Positions 1 through 8,729 are shown, numbered from the stretch's first letter. The stretch is 64,000 nucleotides of DNA from Lachnospiraceae bacterium (GCA_022790855.1 JAAVYA010000030.1:20009-84008), one strand, 5' to 3'. Numbers and translations: made by a program. Notes: a model not told the origin generated them from the sequence alone.

Positions 1-717
1 AATCTCCTGAATCTCTCCCCCAATTCCATCTGTTCCATAGGAAACCATACCCAGCAGCTCTCCCTGATTTTTTAAAAGGAGAAACCCGCCCGACTGGCTT
101 TTCAATTCTTCCATCATCCGTCTGAAATAAAACTCATCCTTGAGGGGAAATATATCATATTGCCTGTCCATACACGCCTTTGCAAAAGTTACCATTTGAG
201 GAATGTCTTTTGGCAGAGCAGGCGCCAGGCTTATAGCCGCCCCAAAAGGCTCAGGCATAAGTTCCGCCGCCCGCAAGCTCTCTGTGTCTTCCCGAGCCAT
301 AAATCTCAAATCACCATAATCTTCCCCAGGTAAAAAAGTAAACCCGCTGGACTCATACACTCTGGGATTCGCCGGGATCAAAAACGCAAAAGGCTGTCCT
401 TCTTTTGCCAAATCCAACAGAGCGCGTTTCATCACCATAGCCATTTTCCCCTGTCTTCGCACAGAAGGATCAGACGCCACCGCTACCACATAACTCACAT
501 CCGCCGCATTTTTACAAACCTGAAACCGGTAGGGATTTAAGTGTATCATAGCCTGCAGCTTCCCGCTTTCTTTTTCCTCTTCCATAACCAGGATCCGATT
601 CTCTCTGGTCTTATATTGATAGTAATAATCTATAAATGATGCATCATCCTCCGGAAAACATGATTCATACAGTTGCCGGGTTCTGCGCTTTTCTTCTTGA
701 TTCAAATATCGTATCAT
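1..717 (-). CDS. Eis-like GNAT N-acetyltransferase (3' part outside window)
   Basis: The reading frame is open from the ATG at 717 to the window edge (239 codons), so the C-terminus is missing. The protein begins [20 protein letters not shown] and carries a GNAT acetyl-CoA motif, [20 protein letters not shown], near residue 95, followed by a YESSGF segment. A second acetyltransferase-like half starts afterwards, the layout of Eis-type enzymes of about 400 residues, which acetylate amines. Its ATG overlaps the ispF stop as ATGA, so it is probably translationally coupled to ispF and is the last gene of an apt-ispF-acetyltransferase operon. The substrate cannot be told. Family membership is fairly sure; Eis-like is an inference from the motif layout. 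Confidence 0.75.
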   Translation of the reverse strand, partial: MIRYLNQEEKRRTRQLYESCFPEDDASFIDYYYQYKTRENRILVMEEEKESGKLQAMIHLNPYRFQVCKNAADVSYVVAVASDPSVRRQGKMAMVMKRALLDLAKEGQPFAFLIPANPRVYESSGFTFLPGEDYGDLRFMAREDTESLRAAELMPEPFGAAISLAPALPKDIPQMVTFAKACMDRQYDIFPLKDEFYFRRMMEELKSQSGGFLLLKNQGELLGMVSYGTDGIGGEIQEI

Positions 718-1256
718 TGCTTTTTACACCCACTGCAGCCCTCGCAGCCTTCTCCTTTTTCCGTCACTGGAAAACTGCCCTCGTATAACCCCGCAAGGGA
801 ACAAACGGCCTGGCTTGCAATCCCCTGACGTGTCCCGGTGAAGCCCAGGCCCTCTTCCGTAGTCGCTTTCACATTTACCTGCCCCTTGCTAATCCCCAGC
901 ACACGGGCCATATTTTGCTCCATCTCTTCTATATAAGGACGCATCTTCGGCTCTTGGGCTATGATCGTGGCGTCTATATTTTCTATCATATATCCTTCTT
1001 TTACAATCAAATCTCCCACACGCTCTAAAAGCTTTAAACTGGAAATTCCCTTATATACAGGATCCGTATCAGGAAAATGTTTTCCGATATCTCCCAGAGC
1101 CGCCGCTCCCAGCAAAGCATCCATCACCGCGTGCAGAAGGACATCCGCGTCGGAATGCCCTAAAAGCCCCAACGTATGGGGAATGGTAACGCCCCCTAAA
1201 ATCAATTTTCTTCCTTCCGTTAATTTGTGTACGTCATATCCGAATCCTATCCGCAT
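714..1256 (-). CDS. ispF: 2-C-methyl-D-erythritol 2,4-cyclodiphosphate synthase
   Basis: Fifth step of the MEP isoprenoid pathway: cyclises CDP-methylerythritol 2-phosphate to MEcPP in the cytoplasm. The start [12 protein letters not shown] holds the metal-binding Asp and His, [20 protein letters not shown] holds the second His and the signature, and [17 protein letters not shown] closes the CDP site. At 180 residues it is about 20 longer than usual, because of a C-terminal tail containing CEGCSGCKK. The pathway genes dxs and ispA lie elsewhere in the window (19-22 kb), so ispF is not in their operon. It is read between apt and the acetyltransferase gene, whose ATG overlaps its stop. Confidence 0.97.
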   Translation of the reverse strand: MRIGFGYDVHKLTEGRKLILGGVTIPHTLGLLGHSDADVLLHAVMDALLGAAALGDIGKHFPDTDPVYKGISSLKLLERVGDLIVKEGYMIENIDATIIAQEPKMRPYIEEMEQNMARVLGISKGQVNVKATTEEGLGFTGTRQGIASQAVCSLAGLYEGSFPVTEKGEGCEGCSGCKKQ

Positions 1257-1373
1257 TTGCCTTCTCCTGTCCTATCTATGATTCCTTAATAGCAGCAGAC
1301 GCCAGGCCGTCCGGGACGCACCGGAAACCTTCTTTCCTTTTTCTATGCGTCTCCAGGACTTCCTGGCGCCATA

Positions 1374-1898
1374 CTATTTTCCTTCGTATGTAATAATGCT
1401 CTCTACTTGATAATCTTTCAGCTTTTCTCTTCCTTTTAATCCTGCCAGCTCCATGACAAAGCAAATCTTTACCACTTCGCCTCCCAATTGTTCCACCAGC
1501 CCTGTAATCGCCTCTATGGTGCCGCCGGTGGCAATTAAATCATCCACAATTACTACCTTTTGTCCCGGTTTTACTGCATCCTTATGCATCTCCAGCACTG
1601 CGCTTCCATATTCTAAATCATATTCTGCCGCCACCGTTTCACAGGGGAGCTTTCCTTTCTTACGCACCGGGACGAATCCTTTATGAGCTGCATATGCCAC
1701 AGGAACGCCAAAAATGAATCCTCTGGATTCCGGCCCAACCACCACGTCATATTCTACTCCTTTTAACATAGCTAGGAGTCCGTCTATAGACATGGCAAGA
1801 CCATCCGGATCCTGCAAAATACTGGTAACATCTCGGAAAATAATACCCGGCTCCGGGAAATCCGGAATATTTCTTACATAATCTTCTAATTCTTTCAT
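1374..1898 (-). CDS. apt: Adenine phosphoribosyltransferase
   Basis: Purine salvage: adenine plus PRPP gives AMP and pyrophosphate. The 174-residue length is standard. The N-terminus MKELEDYVRNIPDFPEPGI, the FRDVT motif and the PRPP-binding loop VVIVDDLIATGGT near residue 120 are typical of Apt. A consensus-like promoter lies 85-115 bp upstream. A 117-bp gap separates it from ispF without an obvious strong terminator, so ispF and the acetyltransferase may be co-transcribed. In many Clostridia apt sits beside relA or recJ; neither is seen here. Confidence 0.97.
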   Translation of the reverse strand: MKELEDYVRNIPDFPEPGIIFRDVTSILQDPDGLAMSIDGLLAMLKGVEYDVVVGPESRGFIFGVPVAYAAHKGFVPVRKKGKLPCETVAAEYDLEYGSAVLEMHKDAVKPGQKVVIVDDLIATGGTIEAITGLVEQLGGEVVKICFVMELAGLKGREKLKDYQVESIITYEGK

Positions 1899-1983
1899 GC
1901 TCTCCCTCCAGATTCAGGCACATCTTAATATGGAAGATGTGGCTTTCGTAAAAGTGATATTTATGCATGCTCCAATAAACTCC

Positions 1984-2012
1984 ATTATAGTCAGTTTTCC
2001 CGGATTCGTCAA
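1984..2012 (-). promoter_or_regulatory. Sigma-A promoter of apt
   Basis: Read on the minus strand, the -35 is TTGACG (2007-2012) and the -10 is TATAAT (1984-1989), with a 17-bp spacer. This is one base from full consensus and lies about 85 bp upstream of the apt start. Confidence 0.75.
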
Positions 2013-2021
2013 CTACAGAAG

Positions 2022-2540
2022 TTATTTTGCTTCCTGCATAAAAATAACATTCCGATACCGGGACAGGGCCTTTTTTAAAATACTGCCCAGTACGATGCAG
2101 GCTACCGCTTCACCGATTCCCACAGTCAGGGCATGGAAGGGGATAGACCAGTCCGTACCGTGATACACAGCCGTCACCCCGTATCCATAGCGCAGTACAA
2201 AAGGCACCACCACCATATTTGCAATAACCGGCGGGAACATGCAGGCCAGCTTATGTTTTCTCAGCAAATAGGTTCCGACAGCTCCAATCAAAGTAGCCAC
2301 GCTTCCGCATATAACGTCTACCAGGATACATCCTGTCAATAAATTAGCCAGAAAGCAGCCCAGCCATAGTCCCGGGATCGCAGCCGGCGTAAACACAGGC
2401 AAAATGCATAACGCTTCGGAAATCCGCACTTGAATTGTGCCGGAAGAAAGCCCCACAGAGCTGCTTACGAAGGTGAGAGCCACATAGATAGCCGCCACCA
2501 TGGCCGCCTGGGCCAGAAATAGTACTTGTTTGTTTCTCAT
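2022..2540 (-). CDS. queT: QueT-family transporter (ECF S-component type)
   Basis: A 172-residue protein with about five to six membrane helices. The segments IQVRISEALCILPVFTPAAI and GCFLANLL and the following VDVICGSVATLIGAVGTYLL match the QueT family. QueT proteins are the substrate-binding S-components of energy-coupling factor importers thought to bring in queuosine precursors (preQ0/preQ1). No EcfA or EcfT gene is nearby, so it would use the shared cellular module. It has its own promoter inside the preceding gene and a leader of about 95 nt. The family call is strong; the substrate is inferred from family knowledge. Confidence 0.85.
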   Translation of the reverse strand: MRNKQVLFLAQAAMVAAIYVALTFVSSSVGLSSGTIQVRISEALCILPVFTPAAIPGLWLGCFLANLLTGCILVDVICGSVATLIGAVGTYLLRKHKLACMFPPVIANMVVVPFVLRYGYGVTAVYHGTDWSIPFHALTVGIGEAVACIVLGSILKKALSRYRNVIFMQEAK

Positions 2541-2640
2541 TGTTTTCTCTCCTTTAGTTTTGTTTTACGTGTGGAAGGTCTCGAACACACGGATTGATTT
2601 ATGCAGCCTTATGGGAAATACGGAAAGGCCGCAACCTCTG
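2541..2640 (-). promoter_or_regulatory. Structured 5' leader of queT, candidate preQ1-type riboswitch
   Basis: The transcript leader contains AGAGGTTGCGG near its start, a GTGTG/CACAC hairpin, a GACCTT segment able to pair with GAGGT at the 5' end, and an A-rich tail AAAACAAAACTAAAGGAG that runs into the ribosome binding site. QueT genes are commonly controlled by preQ1 riboswitches, whose A-rich 3' tail also abuts the ribosome binding site. I could not fit it exactly to the class I or II consensus, so the class is unassigned. Confidence 0.35.
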
Positions 2641-2642
2641 AC

Positions 2643-2671
2643 AGTATAACACAGACATATCACCAATGCAA
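2643..2671 (-). promoter_or_regulatory. Extended -10 promoter of queT
   Basis: On the minus strand the -10 is TATACT (2643-2648), preceded by a TG dinucleotide (TGTTATACT), with a weak -35 TTGCAT (2666-2671) at 17 bp. It sits in the last codons and just past the stop of the phosphopantetheinyl transferase gene. It would start RNA near 2636, at the AGAGG of the leader. Confidence 0.55.
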
Positions 2672-3289
2672 GATTTCTTTCAGAGTAGGTTCTTTTTTCA
2701 ACATCGAAGATGATTCTTCCGTTTTTTCCATACAGATAGATAAAATATAATCTTTCTTTAATTCTATCTGCCAGAAATTCCCCTGCCTGGAACTGCCGAT
2801 TTCCTTTGGAAAGACCCACTTTCCTGGTTCGAGTTCTCTCGTGATCTCAAACTGTACCTGATCCAAGGGCAGCCGAAGTCCTTCACCGGTCATTTTCAAA
2901 TAACTTTCTTTTAATGTCCACAAGCGAAGAAAACGCTGTGCCTTATACCTGCAGCCGTACTCCTTGACATACCGGCTCTCTTTCTCGCAGCAAACTCGGT
3001 CTATCAAAGCTTCTGTTACCCGCCTCGGGCCCTCCGTATCCGCGCCAAGGGCAAATGGGGACAGGACGCATACCGCCATTCCTTTACAATGACTAATACT
3101 AAACTGAACGGGGCCATGCTTTAACACAGGTTTCCCATATTCTTTATGCTCCAACATTTCTTCTGTAAATTCAATGTCATATTCATTTTTTAAAGCCTGT
3201 TTTAATAAATACCTACCGTTTTCATGATGCGTTTGGGGAGATTCTTTGGACGGATACCACATATAATAAATGAGAAGCTTTTCTTCCAT
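2660..3289 (-). CDS. 4'-phosphopantetheinyl transferase, Sfp type
   Basis: Transfers the phosphopantetheine arm of CoA to carrier proteins. The magnesium/CoA motifs are visible: LGADTEGPRRV (GxDxE type) near residue 100 and RLWTLKESYLKMTGEGL (WxxKEAxxK type) near residue 143. The 209-residue length fits the Sfp/AcpT superfamily rather than the roughly 120-residue AcpS. The ribosome binding site is weak (AGAGAGG about 10 nt upstream). It follows the GreA-family gene by 32 bp and is probably co-transcribed with it. No NRPS or PKS gene is seen in the window, so the target carrier protein is unknown. Confidence 0.88.
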   Translation of the reverse strand: MEEKLLIYYMWYPSKESPQTHHENGRYLLKQALKNEYDIEFTEEMLEHKEYGKPVLKHGPVQFSISHCKGMAVCVLSPFALGADTEGPRRVTEALIDRVCCEKESRYVKEYGCRYKAQRFLRLWTLKESYLKMTGEGLRLPLDQVQFEITRELEPGKWVFPKEIGSSRQGNFWQIELKKDYILSICMEKTEESSSMLKKEPTLKEILHW

Positions 3290-3321
3290 CTAGTTACATC
3301 CTCTCTGGTCAAATCCAAACT

Positions 3322-3822
3322 CTAAAATCCTCGAATTTGATCTTCCTCGTCTCCTGCATCTTCTACGGATCGGATCACCGCATAATACCCAAAAGAGTCA
3401 TTCACCTGTACATAAACACGTTCTCCCACCTTTTTCCCCAATACGGCTTTTCCCAGGGGGGAGTCTATGCTGATCCTGCCTTGAATGGAATTTCCCCGAA
3501 CCGTAGTTACCAATTTATAGGTCTCAGTCTCGTCATCGTCTTCCATATACAATGTAACGGTCTTGTTAATCCCAACCTCATCCGATTTTGAATCATCTGA
3601 AACAATTTTTGCGGTCTTGATCATCCGCTCCAAATAACGGATCCGGCTTTCGTTTTTATTCTTATCTTTTTTCGCCGCATGATATTCAAAATTCTCGCTC
3701 AAATCACCGTGTGCCCTGGCTTCCTTCACCGCTTCGATGGCTTCTTTGCGCACCACCAGTTTCCGGTACTCGATTTCTTCTTTTATTTTCTTAATATCCT
3801 GCTCTGTTAATTGATCGTACAT
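3322..3822 (-). CDS. greA: GreA/GreB-family transcription elongation factor
   Basis: 166 residues: an N-terminal coiled coil with the tip motif HGDLSENFEYHAAK near residue 40, whose acidic residues enter the RNA polymerase secondary channel, and a C-terminal FKBP-like domain containing SPLGKAVLGKKVGERVYV. It rescues backtracked polymerase by stimulating RNA cleavage. The tail GDEEDQIRGF is acidic. A second, canonical greA beside lysS is common in this group, so this may be a paralogue. It is preceded by several hairpins that separate it from the tRNA gene. Confidence 0.93.
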   Translation of the reverse strand: MYDQLTEQDIKKIKEEIEYRKLVVRKEAIEAVKEARAHGDLSENFEYHAAKKDKNKNESRIRYLERMIKTAKIVSDDSKSDEVGINKTVTLYMEDDDETETYKLVTTVRGNSIQGRISIDSPLGKAVLGKKVGERVYVQVNDSFGYYAVIRSVEDAGDEEDQIRGF

Positions 3823-3861
3823 GGCTGTCTCTCCCTCATTCCATTTACTTATTTGATCACC

Positions 3862-3887
3862 AAAAAGAATACGGCTTTTTTGTATTC
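3862..3887 (-). terminator. Hairpin plus T-tract upstream of greA
   Basis: On the minus strand GAATAC (3882-3887) pairs with GTATTC (3868-3873) across a 9-nt A-rich loop and is followed directly by five T residues. It could end readthrough from the tRNA unit. Confidence 0.5.
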
Positions 3888-3897
3888 TCCGTTAAAT

Positions 3898-3982
3898 CGA
3901 GTAGGGGAAGAGTCCTCTTCCCCTACTCGCGCACCGCCGATGCGCCACTTTAGTGGCATATTTCCTCTGCATCGGCGTGTGC
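3898..3982. repeat. Two strong inverted repeats between greA and tRNA-Thr
   Basis: The first is a perfect 15-bp inverted repeat, CGAGTAGGGGAAGAG (3898-3912) and its complement (3915-3929). The second pairs GCACCGCCGATGC (3931-3943) with GCATCGGCGTGTGC (3969-3982) and encloses a smaller GCCACT/AGTGGC hairpin (3944-3957). They have no coding frame and no T-tract. Together with the flanking terminators they form four consecutive hairpins. Confidence 0.8.
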
Positions 3983-3989
3983 ATAAAAG

Positions 3990-4018
3990 CAAAAATGGGA
4001 TGCCTCTGCAGGCATCCC
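3990..4018 (-). terminator. Rho-independent terminator of tRNA-Thr
   Basis: GGGATGCC (4011-4018, minus reading) and GGCATCCC (3997-4004) form an 8-bp stem with a 6-nt loop, followed by ATTTTT on the minus strand. It lies only a few bases past the tRNA 3' end. Confidence 0.8.
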
Positions 4019-4022
4019 TGAA

Positions 4023-4095
4023 AGCCGAAGAAGGGACTCGAACCCTCGACCTGCGCATTACGAATGCGACGCGCTACCAACTGCGCTACTTCGGC
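4023..4095 (-). tRNA. tRNA-Thr (anticodon CGU)
   Basis: The acceptor stem GCCGAAG/CTTCGGC, D-stem GCGC/GCGC around AGTTGGTA, anticodon loop TTCGTAA with anticodon CGT, and T-arm GAGGG-TTCGAGT-CCCTT are all present. It reads ACG codons. The discriminator base is U, no CCA is encoded, and the outermost anticodon-stem pair (27-43) is a T-C mismatch. It has its own promoter and terminator and stands alone. Confidence 0.96.
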
Positions 4096-4134
4096 TTAGA
4101 CTGTTATTCTTTTCCTGAAACACAATCCTTTGCT

Positions 4135-4163
4135 ATTATATCTCCTTTTGTTCTATTTTTCAA
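4135..4163 (-). promoter_or_regulatory. Promoter of tRNA-Thr
   Basis: Minus strand: -35 TTGAAA (4158-4163), 17-bp spacer, -10 TATAAT (4135-4140), about 40 bp before the tRNA 5' end. Confidence 0.75.
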
Positions 4164-4234
4164 GCCTTTTTTTCATTTTTTTATCGAACTTTTGATGTAT
4201 CGGAAAAAAACTTGGATATTCCCGGAAAATCCTC

Positions 4235-4291
4235 TTGACTTTTTCCTTTTTCACGATATAATTAGGATTGCTTTGTTTAATATTATTAAAC
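4235..4291 (+). promoter_or_regulatory. Promoter and palindromic operator of the XRE-potABCD unit
   Basis: The -35 is TTGACT (4235-4240) and the -10 is TATAAT (4257-4262), with a 16-bp spacer. Thirteen bases after the -10 lies a near-perfect AT-rich palindrome, GTTTAATA-T-TATTAAAC (4275-4291), overlapping the expected start of transcription. It is a good candidate binding site for the XRE regulator encoded just downstream (autoregulation). Confidence 0.65.
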
Positions 4292-4372
4292 TAAAAATAT
4301 ACTGTTACTTTTATTCCCGTGAGCTACCTGCCGCGGAAAAATTGTAATTGCCATTCAGAAAGAAGGATTGTC

Positions 4373-4912
4373 ATGGACATTGGGAAACGAATGAAGGAGC
4401 TGCGAATCCTGTACGGCCTAACTCAGCAGGAGCTGGCAGACCGCAGTGAGCTTTCCAAGGGATATATTTCCCAGCTGGAACGGAATCTTACTACTCCTTC
4501 TGTCAGCACGTTATTAGACTTGATTCAATGTCTGGGAACGACTCCGGCTGATTTTTTTACGGACGAAGAGCCGGAGCAGCTAGTTTTTAAAGAGGAAGAC
4601 TACTTTGAAAAGGAAGACGAGGAAAACAAAAGCCGGGTGGAATGGATCATTCCCAACGCCCAGAAAAATTCTATGGAGCCTTTGCGTCTTACTTTATATC
4701 CCGGCGGGAAATCCCAGGTGCATACGCCCCATGAAGGGGAGGAATTCGGCTACGTGCTTCGGGGAGCGATCAAGATTTTTCACGGCCCTCGCTCTTTTAT
4801 TGTCCGACAGGGAGAGTCCTTTTACTTTAAATCAGGAAAACGCCATTATATAGAAGCCTACGGCGGACGTCCGGCTTCCCTGATCTGGGTGGCCACTCCC
4901 CCCAGCTTTTAA
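4373..4912 (+). CDS. XRE-family regulator with C-terminal cupin domain
   Basis: 179 residues from the ATG at 4373, chosen because AAGAAGG lies 8 nt upstream; upstream codons in frame lack a ribosome binding site. Residues 1-65 form a helix-turn-helix ([20 protein letters not shown]). Residues 95-179 form a cupin barrel with [15 protein letters not shown] and the closing [10 protein letters not shown]. Such HTH-cupin proteins (PuuR/SutR type) sense small molecules, and when placed before potABCD they are usually polyamine regulators. It stops 11 bp before potA, so it is the first gene of the operon. The polyamine ligand is inferred from context. Confidence 0.9.
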   Translation: MDIGKRMKELRILYGLTQQELADRSELSKGYISQLERNLTTPSVSTLLDLIQCLGTTPADFFTDEEPEQLVFKEEDYFEKEDEENKSRVEWIIPNAQKNSMEPLRLTLYPGGKSQVHTPHEGEEFGYVLRGAIKIFHGPRSFIVRQGESFYFKSGKRHYIEAYGGRPASLIWVATPPSF

Positions 4913-4923
4913 GGAGGATACCA

Positions 4924-5997
4924 ATGAGTAAGAAATTAATCGATCTAGTCCATATTTCCAAATCTTATGACGGTACTGCAGTTTTAGACGACTTGAATCT
5001 GTATATCCGGGAAAATGAGTTCCTTACCCTGCTGGGTCCCTCCGGCTGTGGGAAGACGACTACCTTGCGGCTGATTGGAGGTTTTGAGACACCGGACGTC
5101 GGACAGGTAATTTTTGATGGAAAGGATATTACAAGTCTGTCTCCCAATCAGCGTCAAGTAAATACCGTATTCCAGAAATATGCTCTGTTTCCTCATATGA
5201 CCATCGCAGAAAACATTGCTTTTGGGCTGAAAATACGAAAAAAATCAAAACAGTACATCAATGATAAAATTAAATATGCATTAAAGCTTGTGAATCTGGA
5301 CGGTTTTGAAGGGCGCAGCGTAGATTCCTTAAGCGGCGGCCAGCAGCAGCGGATCGCCATTGCCAGGGCTATCGTCAACGAACCTAAGGTGCTCCTGTTG
5401 GACGAACCTTTAGGCGCCCTGGACTTAAAGCTTAGACAGGATATGCAGTATGAATTGATCCGGCTGAAAAACGAACTGGGCATTACGTTCATCTATGTCA
5501 CCCATGATCAGGAGGAAGCCCTTACTATGTCCGATACGATCGTAGTCATGAATCAAGGCTACATCCAGCAGATCGGCACTCCAGAGGATATTTATAATGA
5601 ACCTTCCAATGCGTTTGTAGCAGATTTTATCGGGGAAAGCAATATCATAGACGGAATCATGGTGAAAGACCGTCTGGTGGAGCTTCTGGACATAACCCTC
5701 CCCTGCGTGGACGAGGGATTCGGGCAAAACAAACCGGTAGACGTGGTGATCCGCCCGGAGGATGTGGAATTGGTAGATCCGTCCCAAGGACAGCTTGCCG
5801 GTGAAGTGACATCCTTAATTTTTAAAGGCGTCCACTGGGAAATCGACGTGATGGCCAATGGCTTTGAATGGCTGGTTCACACTACCCAAATGCACCCGGT
5901 AGGCTCTCATGTTGGCATCCGCATTGATCCTTTCAACATTCAGATCATGCATAAACCAGAATCCAGTGACGAAAGGGCGGTGGAAACGGATGAATAA
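4924..5997 (+). CDS. potA: Spermidine/putrescine ABC importer, ATPase
   Basis: 357 residues. The nucleotide-binding domain has Walker [17 protein letters not shown] near residue 38, signature [14 protein letters not shown] near residue 137, Walker [13 protein letters not shown], and the switch His in [14 protein letters not shown]-terminal TOBE regulatory domain follows (IRPEDVEL, about residues 270-345). It powers uptake through PotB and PotC. The last 8 bases overlap the potB start, implying coupled translation. Confidence 0.96.
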   Translation: MSKKLIDLVHISKSYDGTAVLDDLNLYIRENEFLTLLGPSGCGKTTTLRLIGGFETPDVGQVIFDGKDITSLSPNQRQVNTVFQKYALFPHMTIAENIAFGLKIRKKSKQYINDKIKYALKLVNLDGFEGRSVDSLSGGQQQRIAIARAIVNEPKVLLLDEPLGALDLKLRQDMQYELIRLKNELGITFIYVTHDQEEALTMSDTIVVMNQGYIQQIGTPEDIYNEPSNAFVADFIGESNIIDGIMVKDRLVELLDITLPCVDEGFGQNKPVDVVIRPEDVELVDPSQGQLAGEVTSLIFKGVHWEIDVMANGFEWLVHTTQMHPVGSHVGIRIDPFNIQIMHKPESSDERAVETDE

Positions 5998-6814
5998 ATT
6001 CAAACGCCAGTTCCTGGCGGGCCCTTACTTAATCTGGATCATCGGATTTATTTTGCTTCCGATCATCATGATATTATACTATGCTCTTACCAGCCAAGGA
6101 GGAGAGCTTACCCTTACCAACATCCTGGCCATTGGAACGCCCATTCACAGAAAGGCCTTATTCCTTTCTTTAAAGCTGGCGTTCATTTGTACGGCCATCT
6201 GCCTGGTTCTCTCCTATCCTCTTGCTATGATATTGAGCAATTTAAGGAACAAGCGCCAGAATTTAATCGTATTTATATTTATACTTCCTATGTGGATGAA
6301 CTTCATGCTCCGGATTCTGGCTTGGAAAATGCTGTTATCCAACAACGGCGTCATCAACACGGTTTTAGAATCTGTGGGATTACCTCCATTGGATATTTTG
6401 AATACGCCTACAGCAGTAGTATTTTGTATGGTGTACGATTTCCTTCCTTTTATGATACTGCCCATTTACAATTCCATGGCCCGTATTGGCAAGGATATCA
6501 TTGAAGCTGCCAGAGATCTGGGCGCCGGCAGCTTCACCATTTTTTTTAAAATCATTCTGCCCTTGACTCTCTCCGGGGTTGTCAGCGGCATTATTATGGT
6601 CTTCGTTCCGGCGCTGACTTCCTTCGCTATCTCAGACTTATTGGGGGGAGGAAAAGTATTGTTAATCGGAAATGTCATCGAGCAGGCCTTTATGCAGGAA
6701 TACAACTGGAACCTTGGTTCCGGCCTTTCTATTGTATTGATGATATTTGTGATTGCAAGCATGGCATTGATGAGCGCCCACGATAATGAGGGAGGAGGTG
6801 CCGGCGTATGGTAA
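5990..6814 (+). CDS. potB: Spermidine/putrescine ABC importer, permease PotB
   Basis: 274 residues from the ATG at 5990, which overlaps the end of potA; an upstream in-frame ATG inside potA is less likely. About six membrane helices are visible, starting with [20 protein letters not shown]. The EAA loop that docks on the ATPase is [20 protein letters not shown] near residue 170. Its stop overlaps the potC start by 7 bases. It forms the transmembrane channel with PotC. Confidence 0.95.
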   Translation: MNKFKRQFLAGPYLIWIIGFILLPIIMILYYALTSQGGELTLTNILAIGTPIHRKALFLSLKLAFICTAICLVLSYPLAMILSNLRNKRQNLIVFIFILPMWMNFMLRILAWKMLLSNNGVINTVLESVGLPPLDILNTPTAVVFCMVYDFLPFMILPIYNSMARIGKDIIEAARDLGAGSFTIFFKIILPLTLSGVVSGIIMVFVPALTSFAISDLLGGGKVLLIGNVIEQAFMQEYNWNLGSGLSIVLMIFVIASMALMSAHDNEGGGAGVW

Positions 6815-7599
6815 AAAAATCGGCAGAACGGATGTATTTGGTACTGATCTTTTTATTTTTGTACCTGCCCATTGCCGTTCTTATCGTACTCTCTTTTAAT
6901 AATTCCAAATCCAGAGTGGTATGGGGCGGTTTTACCTTAAAATGGTATCAGCAGCTCTTTCATAACAACACCATCAAGGCTGCTTTTACGACTACGATTT
7001 TTATTACTCTGGTTTCTGCCCTGCTGGCTACTCTCTTGGGAACGTTGGCGGCTTTGGGCATCCATGCCATGAAATCCAAAAAGCAGGCTATCATGCTGGG
7101 AGCCACCAACATTCCCCTGCTGAATGCAGATATTGTAACCGGATTGTCCATGATGCTGTTATTTGTGCGATTTACAAAGCTTGGGATGTCCACAGTATTA
7201 ATTGCGCATATTACGTTTAACATTCCTTACGTCATCCTCAATGTGCTGCCAAAGCTGCGGCAATGCAGTCAGAATACTTATGAAGCGGCTTTGGACCTGG
7301 GAGCTACGCCTTTGTATGCATTTCGTAAAATTATCTGGCCTCAGATCCGTCCTGGTGTATTTTCCGGCGCATTAATGGCCATGACTATGTCATTGGACGA
7401 TTTTTCTGTCACTTATTTTACAAAGGGAGCCGGTATCAATACCCTCTCCACCATGATCTATACGGAAATGCGCAAGGGTATTATCCCGGAGATGTATGCG
7501 CTTTCCACCATTCTGTTTTTTATTGCACTGCTTCTTTTGTTGGTGATGAACTTTGGTTCTTCCCGCAAAGAAAAACTTGTCAAGGAAAGGATAGGATAA
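6808..7599 (+). CDS. potC: Spermidine/putrescine ABC importer, permease PotC
   Basis: 263 residues with six membrane helices. The EAA docking loop is YEAALDLGATPLYAFRKIIW near residue 158, followed by GVFSGALMAMTMSLDDFSVT, a characteristic PotC segment. It overlaps potB at its start and ends 4 bp before potD. Confidence 0.95.
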   Translation: MVKKSAERMYLVLIFLFLYLPIAVLIVLSFNNSKSRVVWGGFTLKWYQQLFHNNTIKAAFTTTIFITLVSALLATLLGTLAALGIHAMKSKKQAIMLGATNIPLLNADIVTGLSMMLLFVRFTKLGMSTVLIAHITFNIPYVILNVLPKLRQCSQNTYEAALDLGATPLYAFRKIIWPQIRPGVFSGALMAMTMSLDDFSVTYFTKGAGINTLSTMIYTEMRKGIIPEMYALSTILFFIALLLLLVMNFGSSRKEKLVKERIG

Positions 7600-7603
7600 A
7601 TTT

Positions 7604-8662
7604 ATGAAAAAAAGAATTGCTGCCCTCTTCACAATATTATTTGCGGTATGTTTTTTTACCGGATGCGGGGATTCCGGCTCTGACGAAAATACCCTCACCG
7701 TTTTAAATTACGGAAAATATTTAGATCCCAAGGCCATTGAGATGTTTGAGGAAGAAACCGGCATCCAGGTGGAATACGAGGAGTATATTACTCCAGAGAA
7801 CATGTACACCAAGTACAAAGCCGGCTCCATTGATTATGATTTAATCTGCACTTCCGACTACATGATTGAAAAGCTGATTCAGGAAGGAGAAATCTTGGAA
7901 ATTAATTTCGACGGATTTTCCAATCTTTCCAACCTAGACTCCACCTATTTCGAGTTTTCCAAATCCTTTGACCCGGAAAACAAATACACAGTGCCCTACT
8001 TCTTCGGAACCGTGGGAATTTTATATAATAAAAATATGGTAGACGAAGAGGATATGCAGTCCTGGGACTGCCTGTGGAATGAAAAATACAAAGACCAGAT
8101 CATTATGGCTGACAGTGTACGGGATTCTTTTATGGCCGCCTTAAAATATAAGGGGTATTCCCTTAACACCACAGAGGAAAATCAGCTATTGGAAGCCCAG
8201 GAAATCCTGATCCAGCAGAAACCTCTGGTGTATTCCTACTTGGTAGACGAAGCTCAGGATGAAATGATTGGAGAAAATGCCGCGCTGGCTTTGGTATATT
8301 CCGGGGAAGCGGGATATGCCATCGAATTAAATGAAAACCTGGCCTATAGTGTTCCAAAGGAAGGCTCTAATATGTGGATTGATTCCTGGTTCCTTCCCAA
8401 AACCTGCAAACACCAGGAAAATGCAGAAAAATTTCTGGATTTTCTTTGCCGAAAAGAGATTGCAGCCATGAACTTTGAGTATGTATATTATGCAACTCCC
8501 AATAAAGCTCTGGTAGAATCTTTAGAGGAAGAGCTCCAGAATAACACCACCATCTTCCCGCCTAAGGAAGTGCTGGACCGCTGCGAGGTATTAAAAACTT
8601 TGGATGAAACTGCTACTGCCAAATACAATGAGCTTTGGAAAGAAATAAAGTCCACCGATTAA
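7604..8662 (+). CDS. potD: Spermidine/putrescine-binding lipoprotein PotD
   Basis: 352 residues. A lipoprotein signal peptide ends in FFTGC, with lipidated Cys at residue 21, so it is anchored outside the membrane as in other Gram-positives. The body is a type-1/2 periplasmic-binding fold with VLNYGKYLDP at the start, DLICTSDYMIEKLI, and VPYFFGTVGILYNK. It delivers polyamines to PotBC. It is the last gene of the operon, followed by a clear terminator. Confidence 0.95.
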   Translation: MKKRIAALFTILFAVCFFTGCGDSGSDENTLTVLNYGKYLDPKAIEMFEEETGIQVEYEEYITPENMYTKYKAGSIDYDLICTSDYMIEKLIQEGEILEINFDGFSNLSNLDSTYFEFSKSFDPENKYTVPYFFGTVGILYNKNMVDEEDMQSWDCLWNEKYKDQIIMADSVRDSFMAALKYKGYSLNTTEENQLLEAQEILIQQKPLVYSYLVDEAQDEMIGENAALALVYSGEAGYAIELNENLAYSVPKEGSNMWIDSWFLPKTCKHQENAEKFLDFLCRKEIAAMNFEYVYYATPNKALVESLEEELQNNTTIFPPKEVLDRCEVLKTLDETATAKYNELWKEIKSTD

Positions 8663-8701
8663 AATTTTGCTTGAATTTTTTCGAAAAACATGATACAGTA
8701 A

Positions 8702-8729
8702 ATCCACGCAAATATTTGCGTGGATTTTT
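8702..8729 (+). terminator. Terminator of the pot operon
   Basis: A perfect 24-bp palindrome, ATCCACGCAAAT (8702-8713) followed at once by its complement (8714-8725), ends in a run of five T residues. It begins 40 bp past the potD stop. Confidence 0.85.

Noticed and set aside
3849..4347. Open frames over the tRNA and hairpin region
   Set aside because: They run through the tRNA-Thr gene and perfect palindromes, lack ribosome binding sites and have no recognisable protein text.
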